NCBI GenBank assembly: GCA_965224815.1
Contig: CBDDAF010000003.1
Coordinates: 248,001 to 312,000 of the forward strand
Direction of reading: 5' to 3'
Length of the DNA: 64,000 bases
From: CAYPEL01 sp036479985
GTDB lineage: Bacteria > Pseudomonadota > Gammaproteobacteria > DSM-19610
Shown here: in pieces, positions 41,291 to 50,408 of the stretch
Layout: every line of letters begins with the position of its first letter
How positions within the stretch are numbered: the stretch's first letter is position 1
Made by a program: the position numbers and the translations under genes
The notes under the pieces: model-generated
Databases searched by the model: none
Told to the model about the DNA's origin: nothing
What the model saw: only the letters and a program-made list of their open reading frames with translations

Positions 41291-41767
41291 CTACTCCTTT
41301 TCCGGGCCAATCAGCCAGTGTGCTTTGATGATAGCCACTGCGTCATTATCGGCATCATGAATTTCTCCGGTTAACTCGTATTCCCGTTTCTGATTATCAG
41401 GTGGGATCTCACATTTGCATTCAGCCGTTAACTGCCCACGGGCTTTTTTTAGATACTCCACCGATAACCCTTTCAATATGCCACGGGTGTTATCCGGCAA
41501 GCTATTCATTAATGCTAATCCGGTAACCATTTCACCTAAATTACATTGTGCTATTGCATGCACTGATCGAAGATGGTTGCGGACTTTTCTACGGTCGTTT
41601 AGCGTAACTACGCAGCAACCGGGTTCCATTTTCGAGACAAAGCCGCCAATACTGCCCGTATAGGGCACCATCAAACCTAACGCGCGGCTGAACAGCCATT
41701 TACCTGCAGGATATCTTGATAGTAAGCGCCATTGATTGCGTAAGGTTGGACCAATTGATTGTGCCAT
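41291..41767 (-). CDS. DUF4442 hotdog-fold protein (probable acyl thioesterase)
   Basis: 158 residues. The hotdog-like pattern SIGGFVSKMEPGCCVVTL, RNHLRSVHAIAQCNLGEMV and the strand-rich C-terminus match DUF4442 proteins, assumed to act on acyl thioesters. Its ATG overlaps the stop of the upstream acyltransferase gene (TGATG), and the nitronate monooxygenase-like gene follows by 8 bp. Activity is inferred from fold and company. Confidence 0.82.
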   Translation of the reverse strand: MAQSIGPTLRNQWRLLSRYPAGKWLFSRALGLMVPYTGSIGGFVSKMEPGCCVVTLNDRRKVRNHLRSVHAIAQCNLGEMVTGLALMNSLPDNTRGILKGLSVEYLKKARGQLTAECKCEIPPDNQKREYELTGEIHDADNDAVAIIKAHWLIGPEKE

Positions 41768-43176
41768 CAGGGTTCACCCCGTTTAATGGAATTAGCATAA
41801 TAAGACAGGATGCCAATGGCCGATTCGTTAGCGCGTAACATGCCCTCCTTATCTTCAAGCATATTGCGCGATATCAGCATGGTTATAGCTGCTGACAGTA
41901 CGCCTTCGTAAGCATTGGGTGCAATTTTGATCGGTGCGCCCAGGTTACGATAGTATTCAATCTTATCAAGTGCGAGTTTCTTTAATTCCAACTCACTTAG
42001 CCATTCATCTCGATTATCCAGGGTGACTTCGCTTAATAATGATACGGGAAGAATGGGGATAATGGATTGAATATTTGACATCAGGCGATTGGTTAGAACA
42101 CCGATAGCTTCGAACCGTGAATCATGATCCATTGAGCTGAATGAGAGATTATTTTTCTGGCAATACTGCTGGACAGAAACGGGTTCTCCGAAATTCACAC
42201 CGGCATAGCCGAAGCGTCGCCAGCGGTTCCGGCGTGACAACATCAAGTGCTTAAAAAGAAACTGGACTGAAGTTTTTATAACGAACCAGGTGCTGCGTTT
42301 TATGGCATCAGAATCAAGTTTACGTAACAGACTGCGATCTTCTATGACCCGGTCATAGTTGATGCCAACGGGAACGAAAACAACATCCCGGTCGGTATCC
42401 GCATGGTAGCTTCTAAGCATGTAATCGATAAAACCAAGCCGTGGTTCGCGTAAGGCGCCATCCTTACTTAGCCCGCCTTCCAGAAAAACAGCCTGGCAGA
42501 CACCGGCGCGCGTGGCCATTTGTACGTAACGCTCAAGTACCCGGCGATATAGTGTGTCACCCGAATTTCGCCGTACAAAAAAAGCACCCATGGAACGGAT
42601 CAAGGTCTGTAAAGGCCAGATCCTGGCCCATTCACCTACGGCATAGGACAGGGCGGTTTTTTCGGCGGCCAGGAAGGAGACCAGAATGTAGTCCATGTTA
42701 CTGCGATGGTTCATGACGAACACGACAGTTGAGTCAGGATCAATCGCAGCGATTTTATCGTTATCAAAAAATACCACGCGTACGCGGTAGACTAAACGTG
42801 CAATCCGTTTAGCCAGCCAGTAACCCACTCGAAAATAGATATAGGCATTGAACGAGGGGACTATTTCACGAGCATAGCGTCTTACCTTGTCCTGTACGAC
42901 TTCCCGCGGCAGGTTGTTTTCCTGTGCATAGGTGAGTAATGCCTTGTTGACCTCTTCATCAAACACCAGTTGATCGATCAGTACTTGCCGCCGGTTGAGT
43001 TGAAAGGGACGGATTTCAATATCTAGTCGTGTGTTGATTTCATCTATGAGACGATTTGCGCGCCGGTGGAAGAACCAGCGGATGCTGGGTATGAGCATGC
43101 GGTCGAGTATAAGAAACAGTGACAGTCCACCCAGTATTACGACAGCCCATAATGGCAGGCTTATAGCGTTAGTCAT
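41767..43176 (-). CDS. PlsB-like glycerol-3-phosphate/lysophospholipid acyltransferase
   Basis: 469 residues with an N-terminal membrane helix (about 8-27). The acyltransferase blocks are NHRSNMDYILVSF (HX4D, about 156), MGAFFVRRNSGDTLYRRVL (block II, about 196), FLEGGLSKDG (block III, about 231) and VFVPVGINYDRVIED (block IV, about 264). They fit the PlsB-type glycerolipid acyltransferase superfamily, although the protein is shorter than PlsB (about 800). It overlaps the lipase gene by 4 bp (ATGA) and the hotdog gene by 1 bp, a tightly coupled operon. Confidence 0.88.
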   Translation of the reverse strand: MTNAISLPLWAVVILGGLSLFLILDRMLIPSIRWFFHRRANRLIDEINTRLDIEIRPFQLNRRQVLIDQLVFDEEVNKALLTYAQENNLPREVVQDKVRRYAREIVPSFNAYIYFRVGYWLAKRIARLVYRVRVVFFDNDKIAAIDPDSTVVFVMNHRSNMDYILVSFLAAEKTALSYAVGEWARIWPLQTLIRSMGAFFVRRNSGDTLYRRVLERYVQMATRAGVCQAVFLEGGLSKDGALREPRLGFIDYMLRSYHADTDRDVVFVPVGINYDRVIEDRSLLRKLDSDAIKRSTWFVIKTSVQFLFKHLMLSRRNRWRRFGYAGVNFGEPVSVQQYCQKNNLSFSSMDHDSRFEAIGVLTNRLMSNIQSIIPILPVSLLSEVTLDNRDEWLSELELKKLALDKIEYYRNLGAPIKIAPNAYEGVLSAAITMLISRNMLEDKEGMLRANESAIGILSYYANSIKRGEP

Positions 43177-44195
43177 GACTCAGTTTGTGCAGCTATTGCG
43201 CTACAATAGCTTTGATGAGCTACTTTCAGGTTACGCTGTGACAATATCCAGCCAGCAATATCTTGCAGCACAAGTTCTGCGTGCAGATCCCGGGTCAGCA
43301 TGTGGTAGCCTTTGTCATAAATGATAGTATTTGCCTTTATTCCAGATTGGCTGGTGATGGCTTTTACTAACTGGCAAGTAGGTTCTCTTGGGATGATATC
43401 ATCATGTTCACCGTACAATAACAAGGCATCAGATTGTATCTGATGTGCTCTGGCGGCGGCTAAATCCATCAGGTTGGTTACGCCATACAAAACATCAACG
43501 CGAGTTGCCTTAATTACCAGAGGGTCGCGTGCCCAGGCGCGTAGCATTTCTATGTTGTCTGTTGGTTTAATATCTAGCCCTTCACCGGTCAGTTGTTTCC
43601 CCGGCAGGGTATGCACGGCAGACCACAACAGCAGCCGTTGGTACCAGGGCATGTTTTCGCGTGACCAGACTGCGGGTGCAATCAGAATCAGACCGTCTAC
43701 ATTGAGATCAGTTGTAGATTGTGCCGCCAGTGTCACAGCCCCGCCCATGCTTTCACCCATGATGTAGATTTGTTGGTCTGGATAAGCCTGGCGCAGTAAT
43801 GCAAGCATGGTCTGCAAGTCAGAAATTAGCCTGCTGCTGCCATGCCAGTAATTGGCGCCTTCAGTTTCGCCGAAACCACGTTGGTCATAGGCATACACAC
43901 TGATGCCACGGCTGGCGAGAAACTCACCGGTTGACTTGAAAGCCTGTCGGTAATCATTAAGGCCATGCAACGCCAGGACAATGGCATGAGGTTTGTCCTC
44001 GGCATGCCAAATCGACAATGGCAAACTGAAACCGTCTGACATGAGTGCGCTGTTGGGTGTTAGTGAAGGTTTTATGACCTCTGCTGGACTTGGGTAAATA
44101 TAGGGTTTTGCGCAGCCCGATAGACTGATAATGGCGGCCAGAAAGAAGCCGAATATAATTTTGTAACTCAAGACTGCTAAAATCCTGCTTTGCAT
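43173..44195 (-). CDS. Lipoprotein-type alpha/beta hydrolase (monoglyceride lipase/lysophospholipase-like)
   Basis: 340 residues. A signal sequence ends in the lipobox-like SLSGC (about 27-28). The hydrolase domain has VLALHGLNDYRQAF (oxyanion region, about 71), YAYDQRGFGETEG (about 97), the nucleophile elbow IMGESMGGAV (about 145), LLLYGEHDDIIP (Asp, about 277) and KGYHMLTRDL (His, about 310). It is first of four genes whose products could remodel glycerolipids: deacylation here, re-acylation by the next gene. Confidence 0.88.
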   Translation of the reverse strand: MQSRILAVLSYKIIFGFFLAAIISLSGCAKPYIYPSPAEVIKPSLTPNSALMSDGFSLPLSIWHAEDKPHAIVLALHGLNDYRQAFKSTGEFLASRGISVYAYDQRGFGETEGANYWHGSSRLISDLQTMLALLRQAYPDQQIYIMGESMGGAVTLAAQSTTDLNVDGLILIAPAVWSRENMPWYQRLLLWSAVHTLPGKQLTGEGLDIKPTDNIEMLRAWARDPLVIKATRVDVLYGVTNLMDLAAARAHQIQSDALLLYGEHDDIIPREPTCQLVKAITSQSGIKANTIIYDKGYHMLTRDLHAELVLQDIAGWILSQRNLKVAHQSYCSAIAAQTES

Positions 44196-44352
44196 AGCAG
44201 TTACTTTAACACTTCCCGGGTCAATATTGACTATCTCTGGTAAAAGCCTTACATGGGTTTTCGTTTGCTTTACTGCATGAGATACTGCGGCTTAATATAG
44301 AGTTCATCATTATTTTCATTATTCCAGCTACCCCGATTCAGGAAATAAGCAT

Positions 44353-45534
44353 ATGACTAAAATTGGTACTCCTCTGTCAGCAACTGCGGTACGCGTATTG
44401 CTTTGCGGGGGTGGTGAGTTAGGTAAAGAGGTCGCCATCGAATTGCAGCGGCTCGGCATCGAGGTCATTGTGGTTGACCGCTATAAAAACACCCCTGCCA
44501 TGCAGGTTGCGCATCGAAGTCATGTTATTTCCATGCTGGATGGTGTTGCGCTTCGGAAGGTGATTGAAAAGGAAAAGCCACATTACATCGTGCCCGAAAT
44601 CGAAGCAATTGCGACAGATACACTGGTTGAACTTGAATCAGAAGGATACACCGTTATCCCAACGGCACGCGCGGCACAGCTGACGATGAATCGGGAAGGC
44701 ATCAGGCGGCTTGCTGCAGAAGAGCTTGATTTGCCTACTTCCGATTACCGTTTTGCATCCAGTAAAGAGGAATTTGATCGAGCCGTTGATGTAATTGGTT
44801 TGCCTTGTGTTGTTAAACCCATCATGAGTTCTTCTGGTAAAGGACAAAGCGTAATCGCAAACATATCAGACAAAAACAGCGCATGGATTTATTCTCAGGA
44901 AGGTAGTAGAACCGGTGCTGGTAAAGTCATTGTCGAGGGTTTTGTAGATTTTGATTATGAAATAACCCAGCTCACAGTGCGCCATGCTGACGGCACTAGT
45001 TTTTGTGAGCCTATCGGGCATGTGCAAGTTGATGGTGATTACCGGCAATCCTGGCAACCGCAGGCAATGAGTGAAGCGGCGTTGGCCAGTGCACGACATT
45101 TAGCCGCCAGGATTACTGAAGCGCTTGGAGGGCGGGGTATCTTCGGTGTTGAGTTCTTTATTAAAGGTGATGATGTTATTTTTAGTGAAGTATCACCACG
45201 ACCTCACGATACCGGCATGGTGACCATGATTTCCCAGGATCTTTCTCAATTTGCCTTGCATGCGCGTGCCATTACCGGCTTACCAATTTCCAATATACAT
45301 TTTCATGGGCCTTCTGCATCGAGTGTTATTTTGGCAGAGGGGGAGTCAGACCAAGTTTGCTTCGATGGACTGGATAACGTACTTAAACAGCCCGATACGC
45401 AATTGCGATTATTTGGCAAACCTGAAGTCAGCGGCCGTCGTCGTATGGGGGTTGTGCTTGCACGAAGTGATACTGTTGAATCTGCGCTTGCGAAGGCCAA
45501 GAAGGGTTCGGCAGCAGTTAATATTACTTTGTAA
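44353..45534 (+). CDS. purT: Formate-dependent phosphoribosylglycinamide formyltransferase PurT
   Basis: ATP-grasp enzyme making formyl-GAR from GAR, formate and ATP in purine synthesis. The 393-residue length is standard. Motifs: LLCGGGELGKEVAIELQRLG (about 16-35), PEIEAIATDTLVELE (about 80), VVKPIMSSSGKGQS (about 155) and EVSPRPHDTGMVTM (about 279). AGGAAATA lies upstream of the ATG. It uses formate, which the frmA-frmB pair 5 kb away produces, though no shared regulation is visible. Confidence 0.97.
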   Translation: MTKIGTPLSATAVRVLLCGGGELGKEVAIELQRLGIEVIVVDRYKNTPAMQVAHRSHVISMLDGVALRKVIEKEKPHYIVPEIEAIATDTLVELESEGYTVIPTARAAQLTMNREGIRRLAAEELDLPTSDYRFASSKEEFDRAVDVIGLPCVVKPIMSSSGKGQSVIANISDKNSAWIYSQEGSRTGAGKVIVEGFVDFDYEITQLTVRHADGTSFCEPIGHVQVDGDYRQSWQPQAMSEAALASARHLAARITEALGGRGIFGVEFFIKGDDVIFSEVSPRPHDTGMVTMISQDLSQFALHARAITGLPISNIHFHGPSASSVILAEGESDQVCFDGLDNVLKQPDTQLRLFGKPEVSGRRRMGVVLARSDTVESALAKAKKGSAAVNITL

Positions 45535-45545
45535 ATGATATCAGC

Positions 45546-46133
45546 ATGAATTCCAAATACGCTTTGATAGTAAATCTCTTTTGTAAAATTTCCCTTTATT
45601 TTGTCTTGGCCCTGATGCTACCCAGCGCATCATTTGCAGGCGAAAACAACGATGAGCTATGGTTGCTTGTAAATACGGCAAAGAAAAATATTTCTGTCAT
45701 GCATCAGCGACAGGTGTTGCAAATCTACGACAGTATTTCGATAGGAGAGGGTGGGGCTTCACTGGATAAAATACAGGGTGACAAGAAAACGCCGCTGGGT
45801 GATTATCATGTTTCAAGAATTTCTTACGACTCTAAATTCTATCTTTTTATTGGCCTTGATTACCCTGATCTTGGCCAGGCTGAGCGCGCATTAAAGGCTG
45901 GTATAATAGATAAAAAGCATTTTACATCTATTCGTAATTCATTGCGTAAAAAGCAAGAGCCGCCCCAGCATACGCCACTCGGCGGTTACATCGGTATTCA
46001 CGGTGTCGGCAGGGGTGATAAGCAAATTCATGCGACGGTGAATTGGACAAATGGCTGTGTCGCATTGACGAATCGTCAAATTGATGATCTGGAAACCTGG
46101 GTTTATATTGGGATGCGGGTCGCCATTCGTTGA
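45546..46133 (+). CDS. L,D-transpeptidase family protein (YkuD domain)
   Basis: 195 residues with a signal peptide (to about 31). The YkuD catalytic domain has GDKKTPLGDYHVSRIS (about 78), YIGIHGVGRGDK (about 149) and NWTNGCVALTNRQIDDL, where Cys is the nucleophile of the SxGC-type motif (about 170). Such enzymes form 3-3 cross-links in peptidoglycan or attach lipoproteins. It lies 11 bp after purT and 55 bp before the Lpp-like gene. Confidence 0.9.
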   Translation: MNSKYALIVNLFCKISLYFVLALMLPSASFAGENNDELWLLVNTAKKNISVMHQRQVLQIYDSISIGEGGASLDKIQGDKKTPLGDYHVSRISYDSKFYLFIGLDYPDLGQAERALKAGIIDKKHFTSIRNSLRKKQEPPQHTPLGGYIGIHGVGRGDKQIHATVNWTNGCVALTNRQIDDLETWVYIGMRVAIR

Positions 46134-46188
46134 TCATCTGTAGTAGACTACTTCGCGAATTAATTATAAATTGGCAAGGGAGTCAATA

Positions 46189-46470
46189 ATGAAACAGTCT
46201 CAGTTGAAAATAGTTTTTGCTGCTGCAGTATTAATGGGCCTCGCAGGTTGTTCCAACACGTCATCTCTGGACGCATTACGGAGTGATATTCAAAAAGCGC
46301 AATCTACCGCGGATGGTGCTGCATCTGATGCAAAGGCTGCACGTGCTGATGCTGCAAATGCTTCGCAAACTGCTGCTGATGCCAAAGCGACTGCTGATGA
46401 AGCCAAGGCCATGGCGCAGGATACGGATGCCAGGATAGACCGTATGTTTAAAAAAGCGATGCATAAATAA
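46189..46470 (+). CDS. Lpp/OprI-like murein lipoprotein
   Basis: 93 residues. The signal peptide ends with the lipobox LAGC (Cys about 23). The mature chain is Ala/Asp/Lys-rich in heptads (GAASDAKAARADAANASQ), a trimeric coiled-coil zipper as in OprI and Lpp. The C-terminus is KKAMHK; the last lysine corresponds to the residue that L,D-transpeptidases join to meso-diaminopimelate. The ATG at 46189 has AAGGGAG upstream and is preferred to an ATG 18 bp earlier. Two L,D-transpeptidase genes flank it. Confidence 0.93.
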   Translation: MKQSQLKIVFAAAVLMGLAGCSNTSSLDALRSDIQKAQSTADGAASDAKAARADAANASQTAADAKATADEAKAMAQDTDARIDRMFKKAMHK

Positions 46471-46500
46471 ATAAACAGCTGTAATTTAGGTATATAGTGA

Positions 46501-46524
46501 GAATGGCCCGTTTACGGGCCATTC
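46501..46524. terminator. Hairpin between convergent genes
   Basis: Perfect 10-bp stem GAATGGCCCG / CGGGCCATTC with loop TTTA. It lacks a clear T run on either strand, so it is a weak intrinsic terminator or transcription-blocking hairpin shared by the Lpp-like gene and the convergent L,D-transpeptidase gene. Confidence 0.65.
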
Positions 46525-46535
46525 TCAGTTTGGGG

Positions 46536-47471
46536 CTATGGTTTGTTGGTGATTATTGCAATTGCAACAGGCATGCCGCTGCGCTTCGCAATGGCATGAT
46601 TTAAGGCCTGGACATCCAGCTTAAACGGGCGCTGTTCCCATTTAGCATTGACAAGATCCATGGCTGCATTTTTTTCATCTACTTTATTGGCAAACTCTTC
46701 AAGTGGCGGGTGGATCTCAATAAAGAGTGTGTCTACTAGCCAACCCAGCTTGATCGCTTGATTTACGATTCGAACGGGTGTGCCGACGGGGATTTGTGGG
46801 AAAAGTCCGGCAATATCTTCGGGGTACATGCGAATACAGCCATGAGTTACCCGCATGCCAACACCATAGGGTTTGTTAGTGCTGTGAATGAGATAACCGG
46901 GAATGGCCAGGCGCATGGCAAAATTGCCGAGAGGGTTGTCTGGCCCTGGAGGTATCACTGCAGGTAAATACTCTCCCTGGGCAGAAGCTTCAGCCCGAAT
47001 TGATGCGGGTGGACGCCAACTGGGCCTGGTTGTTTTTGCAGATACCTTGGTCACGCCTAGCGGTGTTGACCAGTCCATTCGTCCGATACTGACCGGATAA
47101 CTTTGAACTTCTGTAGCCAACTCTGGTGATGGATAAAAATAAAGCCGCATTTCTGCAACGTTGAGCACAATTCCTGTGCGATCAGCATCAGGCAATATAT
47201 ATCGCATGGGTAAAATGACGGATTGATTCCCGCCAGGAATCCATCGATCAACGTCTGGGTTTGCAAGCAGGATTTCTTCCTGGCCGATATCAAAACGCCT
47301 TGCAATATCCAGTAAGGTATCTTCATTTTGTGCTTTGACTGATCGAATTTCTCCAATTAAGTCTGTATCTGAGGGCGGCAGAATGAAACGTTGAGCCAGT
47401 GATTCAGAAAAGATTAAAACGCCAAGAATTAGTGTTATGGATTTCAAAAAGGTAAGTGGGTGGTTAGGCAT
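46536..47471 (-). CDS. LysM-containing L,D-transpeptidase (ErfK/YbiS type)
   Basis: 311 residues: a signal peptide (to about 26), a LysM-like domain (about 42-92, EDTLLDIARRFDIGQEEILL), then the YkuD domain (about 98-235) with GIVLNVAEMRLYFYP, YLIHSTNKPYGVGMRVTHGC (catalytic Cys of HGCIRM) and PVRIVNQAI. This architecture is that of E. coli ErfK, YbiS and YcfS, which attach Lpp to peptidoglycan. It converges on the Lpp-like gene, a natural substrate. Confidence 0.93.
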   Translation of the reverse strand: MPNHPLTFLKSITLILGVLIFSESLAQRFILPPSDTDLIGEIRSVKAQNEDTLLDIARRFDIGQEEILLANPDVDRWIPGGNQSVILPMRYILPDADRTGIVLNVAEMRLYFYPSPELATEVQSYPVSIGRMDWSTPLGVTKVSAKTTRPSWRPPASIRAEASAQGEYLPAVIPPGPDNPLGNFAMRLAIPGYLIHSTNKPYGVGMRVTHGCIRMYPEDIAGLFPQIPVGTPVRIVNQAIKLGWLVDTLFIEIHPPLEEFANKVDEKNAAMDLVNAKWEQRPFKLDVQALNHAIAKRSGMPVAIAIITNKP

Positions 47472-47905
47472 GGATGTTTTAAGTTATTTGTACGGTGAGT
47501 GGTGCTATAAATTTATGTGCGTAACAGTTTCAGTATAGATAAAAAATATCACAATAAGTTGTGTGTTGGGAATGCTTTTCACACCATCATTGAACGTGAT
47601 CACTATTCTTGTGCCCAACGCGAATAGAGTCATTAAATTTCGAGGCGGCGGTAAAATGTGTAAATGCCCTCATGTAACAGGAAAACTTAAATGAGATAAT
47701 GCTTCTGATAATGCTGTCATTCTATTATCATATTCCATATTAAACAATGAGATAGATAAGCTATTTAATTATATACTTAAGGTGTAAAGTGCCGTAATAC
47801 TCTGATGTCGACGACAACTTACACTGATTACAGTAGTATTGTCTTATCTGCTAAACACTTCCAGCGATAACATTAATAAGCGTTGGAAAATCTAAGGTTC
47901 ATACT
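47472..47905. other. Long AT-rich intergenic region
   Basis: 434 bp between the divergent L,D-transpeptidase and ExeA-like ATPase genes. It must contain promoters for both, but I cannot assign -35/-10 boxes with confidence. No repeat element, RNA gene or open frame of interest is visible. Confidence 0.5.
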
Positions 47906-49861
47906 ATGTATACGCAGTTTTACGGTTTCTCTGAACGGCCTTTTTCTCTATTGCCTGATCCTGACTATCTGTTTTTTAGTCATCAGCACCAAACTGCCCT
48001 GGCATTGTTGGAAACGGCTGTTATTAACAACTCGGGTTTTTGCATGCTCAGTGGTGAGATTGGGGCTGGCAAAACAACGCTACTTAGAGAGTTGCTCAAT
48101 AGGCTGGACGATGATGTCACCATAGGGTTGGTTAATAATACACATGCATCTTTCGGAAATTTGATGCAATGGATACTGGGTGCATTTGGATTGGTGCCTG
48201 TCAGTGAAAATAACGTTGATCAATACCAGCAGTTTGTCGATTTCGTAATTGCTGAGTATGCAAAAAACAGGCATACCTTACTGATCATAGATGAAGCGCA
48301 ACAATTGACACCTGAATCTATGGAAGAGTTGCGTATGCTCTCAAATATTAATTCTGATAAGGATTTTGTGCTACAGGTTATTATCGCTGGCCAGAATGAA
48401 CTTCGGGTTAAAATGCAATCGCCCGAGCTTACTCAGTTCGCCCAAAGAATTTCTATTGATTATCACCTTGAATATCTGGATTTGGTCGACACCTCTCATT
48501 ATATACGTCACAGGCTACAACATGCGGGTGGCGCACCTGATTTATTTGACATGTCTGCATGCCGTACAGTTTTTGAAAATACAGGAGGAGTGCCTCGACT
48601 CATAAATCGCCTGTGTGATATTTGCCTGGTCTATGGTTATGCGGCTGAGTCAAAGGTAATTAATTCTGCCATTGTCACTTCAGTGGTTGAAGATAAACAA
48701 GCAGGAGAATTTGTAGATGTAACTGGTAATATAGATGTGGACGAGAGCCTTGAATTAACGGGTGCTCAAATAGAGGAGCCGGTAAAAGACCATCTGCCAA
48801 ATAAATCTTCAGAGCTGGAACATACAATATCTGATAAAGAAATTGTGCAGGGAGATCTGGAGATTGATTTTGACCGTGTAACATCCAGTGTAAGTAGTTC
48901 CGTATCAGGCAAAGAGCCGACGGACGACGATACTATATATAGCTCAATTGACACGGCTGATGCTACTGAACCTGGATTATTTCAAGATGCAGATTATAAA
49001 ACTAAGGAAGCTGGATTTGGTGCGCCACAAAAAAACGATGATTTAGCTTTTGATGTTGATGGAGAGATGGCAAGCAGGCAATCTGCGCTTGAAATACCTG
49101 ATTTGTATTCCAGCGGCAACCGCAATAAAAGAGCGATTATTCCAATGCTGCTGATTGCGCTTTTTACAGTTATTTCTATTTTAGCGATTTTAGATATTTC
49201 AGGGCATGAACCTGAATTTGTAGCAGAGTATAAAGATAAACTAAAAGCATTCTCATTTAATCAAAACAAAGAAAGTAAACAAGCGAGCACGGCTATTATC
49301 GCTGAGCCAGATGACATTCAGGAAGCACTTGTTTCGTCAGATCCGATAATTGAAGAACGAATTAATACATCGCCAATGATCGTTAATAGAGAAAAGATTG
49401 ATACCACAAAAACACTAGCTGATTCGGTTACGAATGATAAAACTATAACGGATAACGAAACAGACATTAAGATTCAAACGAACTATCAATTGTCACAGGA
49501 TAAAGCCCAATTACTACGTAAAAATATTCAACAAGCCGTTGATGGCATGGCAGGAAAGCCTGAAACGGTTGTTCTGGATGCTGAAATTGAAAAAGAAGAA
49601 GATTTGGCAACAATTGATGAGGCGCCAACTACCAACATCGATAACGCATCAAATATAGATGCTCCCACTAAAGCGCCTGTGGCGGCAGAGCGCCCTGTCC
49701 TGCAAAAAAGTGATATTGCTGCTGCTGAGCTAGTCGAGATAACTCAAAGTGAGTCAATAAAGCCTGATCAAAAATCTACACCCTCTATCACTAATGATAG
49801 TGTTGCTGCACGACGTGCTGCTGCACAGGCTGCTATGAAAAGGGATCGCAAGCTTCCCTGA
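47906..49861 (+). CDS. ExeA/GspA-like AAA ATPase with long membrane-anchored C-terminus (2)
   Basis: 651 residues. The ATPase part starts MYTQFYGFSERPFSLLPDPD, with Walker A GEIGAGKTT (about 51-59), Walker B LLIIDEAQQL (about 126) and GGVPRLINRLCDICLVYGY, the usual end of the ExeA-type domain. An acidic linker follows, then a transmembrane helix (about 410-432) and a hydrophilic periplasmic part of about 215 residues rich in Asp, Thr and Ala. It shares plan but little C-terminal sequence with the protein at 25745. The canonical FYGFxExPF start suggests membership of the exopolysaccharide- or type II-associated ATPases; no such gene cluster is visible here. Confidence 0.85.
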   Translation: MYTQFYGFSERPFSLLPDPDYLFFSHQHQTALALLETAVINNSGFCMLSGEIGAGKTTLLRELLNRLDDDVTIGLVNNTHASFGNLMQWILGAFGLVPVSENNVDQYQQFVDFVIAEYAKNRHTLLIIDEAQQLTPESMEELRMLSNINSDKDFVLQVIIAGQNELRVKMQSPELTQFAQRISIDYHLEYLDLVDTSHYIRHRLQHAGGAPDLFDMSACRTVFENTGGVPRLINRLCDICLVYGYAAESKVINSAIVTSVVEDKQAGEFVDVTGNIDVDESLELTGAQIEEPVKDHLPNKSSELEHTISDKEIVQGDLEIDFDRVTSSVSSSVSGKEPTDDDTIYSSIDTADATEPGLFQDADYKTKEAGFGAPQKNDDLAFDVDGEMASRQSALEIPDLYSSGNRNKRAIIPMLLIALFTVISILAILDISGHEPEFVAEYKDKLKAFSFNQNKESKQASTAIIAEPDDIQEALVSSDPIIEERINTSPMIVNREKIDTTKTLADSVTNDKTITDNETDIKIQTNYQLSQDKAQLLRKNIQQAVDGMAGKPETVVLDAEIEKEEDLATIDEAPTTNIDNASNIDAPTKAPVAAERPVLQKSDIAAAELVEITQSESIKPDQKSTPSITNDSVAARRAAAQAAMKRDRKLP

Positions 49862-49927
49862 TAAACCTTGAATAGATCAGCAGGTTGAATCTGTGGCTCT
49901 TACTGCGATCACAACGTTAAATTGTGT

Positions 49928-50179
49928 TTAGAATTTAGTACTTGAGGTGTCAGTGTTGTAGTCCGTGTTTTCACGAAAACCACGGTGCATGCCAATACTG
50001 GAAAGCAGGGCAAATATCATAGCGCCTAGTGAAGCCATAGCCAGTGGCATGCCCGTAGACCAAATCTCGATAAATGAACCGCCTATCACTGTGCCAAAAA
50101 TTGCACCGGCGACTCCTAGTAGCAGACCAATAACCCCGCCCTTAAATGAGAAAAGGATGATCCCAATCAGATTGTTCAT
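49928..50179 (-). CDS. Small two-helix membrane protein, unknown
   Basis: 83 residues with two Gly-rich membrane helices (about 5-33, GGVIGLLLGVAGAIFGTVIG; about 45-63, LAMASLGAMIFALLSSIGM) and a short polar C-terminus. No family recognised. The ATG is followed by a plausible hydrophobic start. It lies between convergent and divergent neighbours and is probably monocistronic. Confidence 0.6.
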   Translation of the reverse strand: MNNLIGIILFSFKGGVIGLLLGVAGAIFGTVIGGSFIEIWSTGMPLAMASLGAMIFALLSSIGMHRGFRENTDYNTDTSSTKF

Positions 50180-50341
50180 GAAAAAGCCTCACATTGTTTT
50201 TTGATGTCCAAAGGTAAGCACTCACGATCCCTCGTTACAGTGTAAAAATGACGGCTAACTTGGCTTATTCTGAAGTGTGAATTACTTAGTTACTGAATTT
50301 CTTTGAAAAATATAATTTCGGGCATGTTTTTTGTAGGCTAT

Positions 50342-50376
50342 AAAAAAAGCATCAGAGGGAATAGTCCCCCTGATGC
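50342..50376 (-). terminator. Intrinsic terminator after the diheme cytochrome gene
   Basis: Stem GCATCAG...CTGATGC, extended by AGGGA/TCCCC with a short loop (50349-50376), followed on the minus strand by seven T. It lies about 30 bp downstream of the minus-strand cytochrome gene's stop. Confidence 0.88.
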
Positions 50377-50408
50377 CTTAAGACAATGGTTAAAATATCG
50401 CTCTTCTA

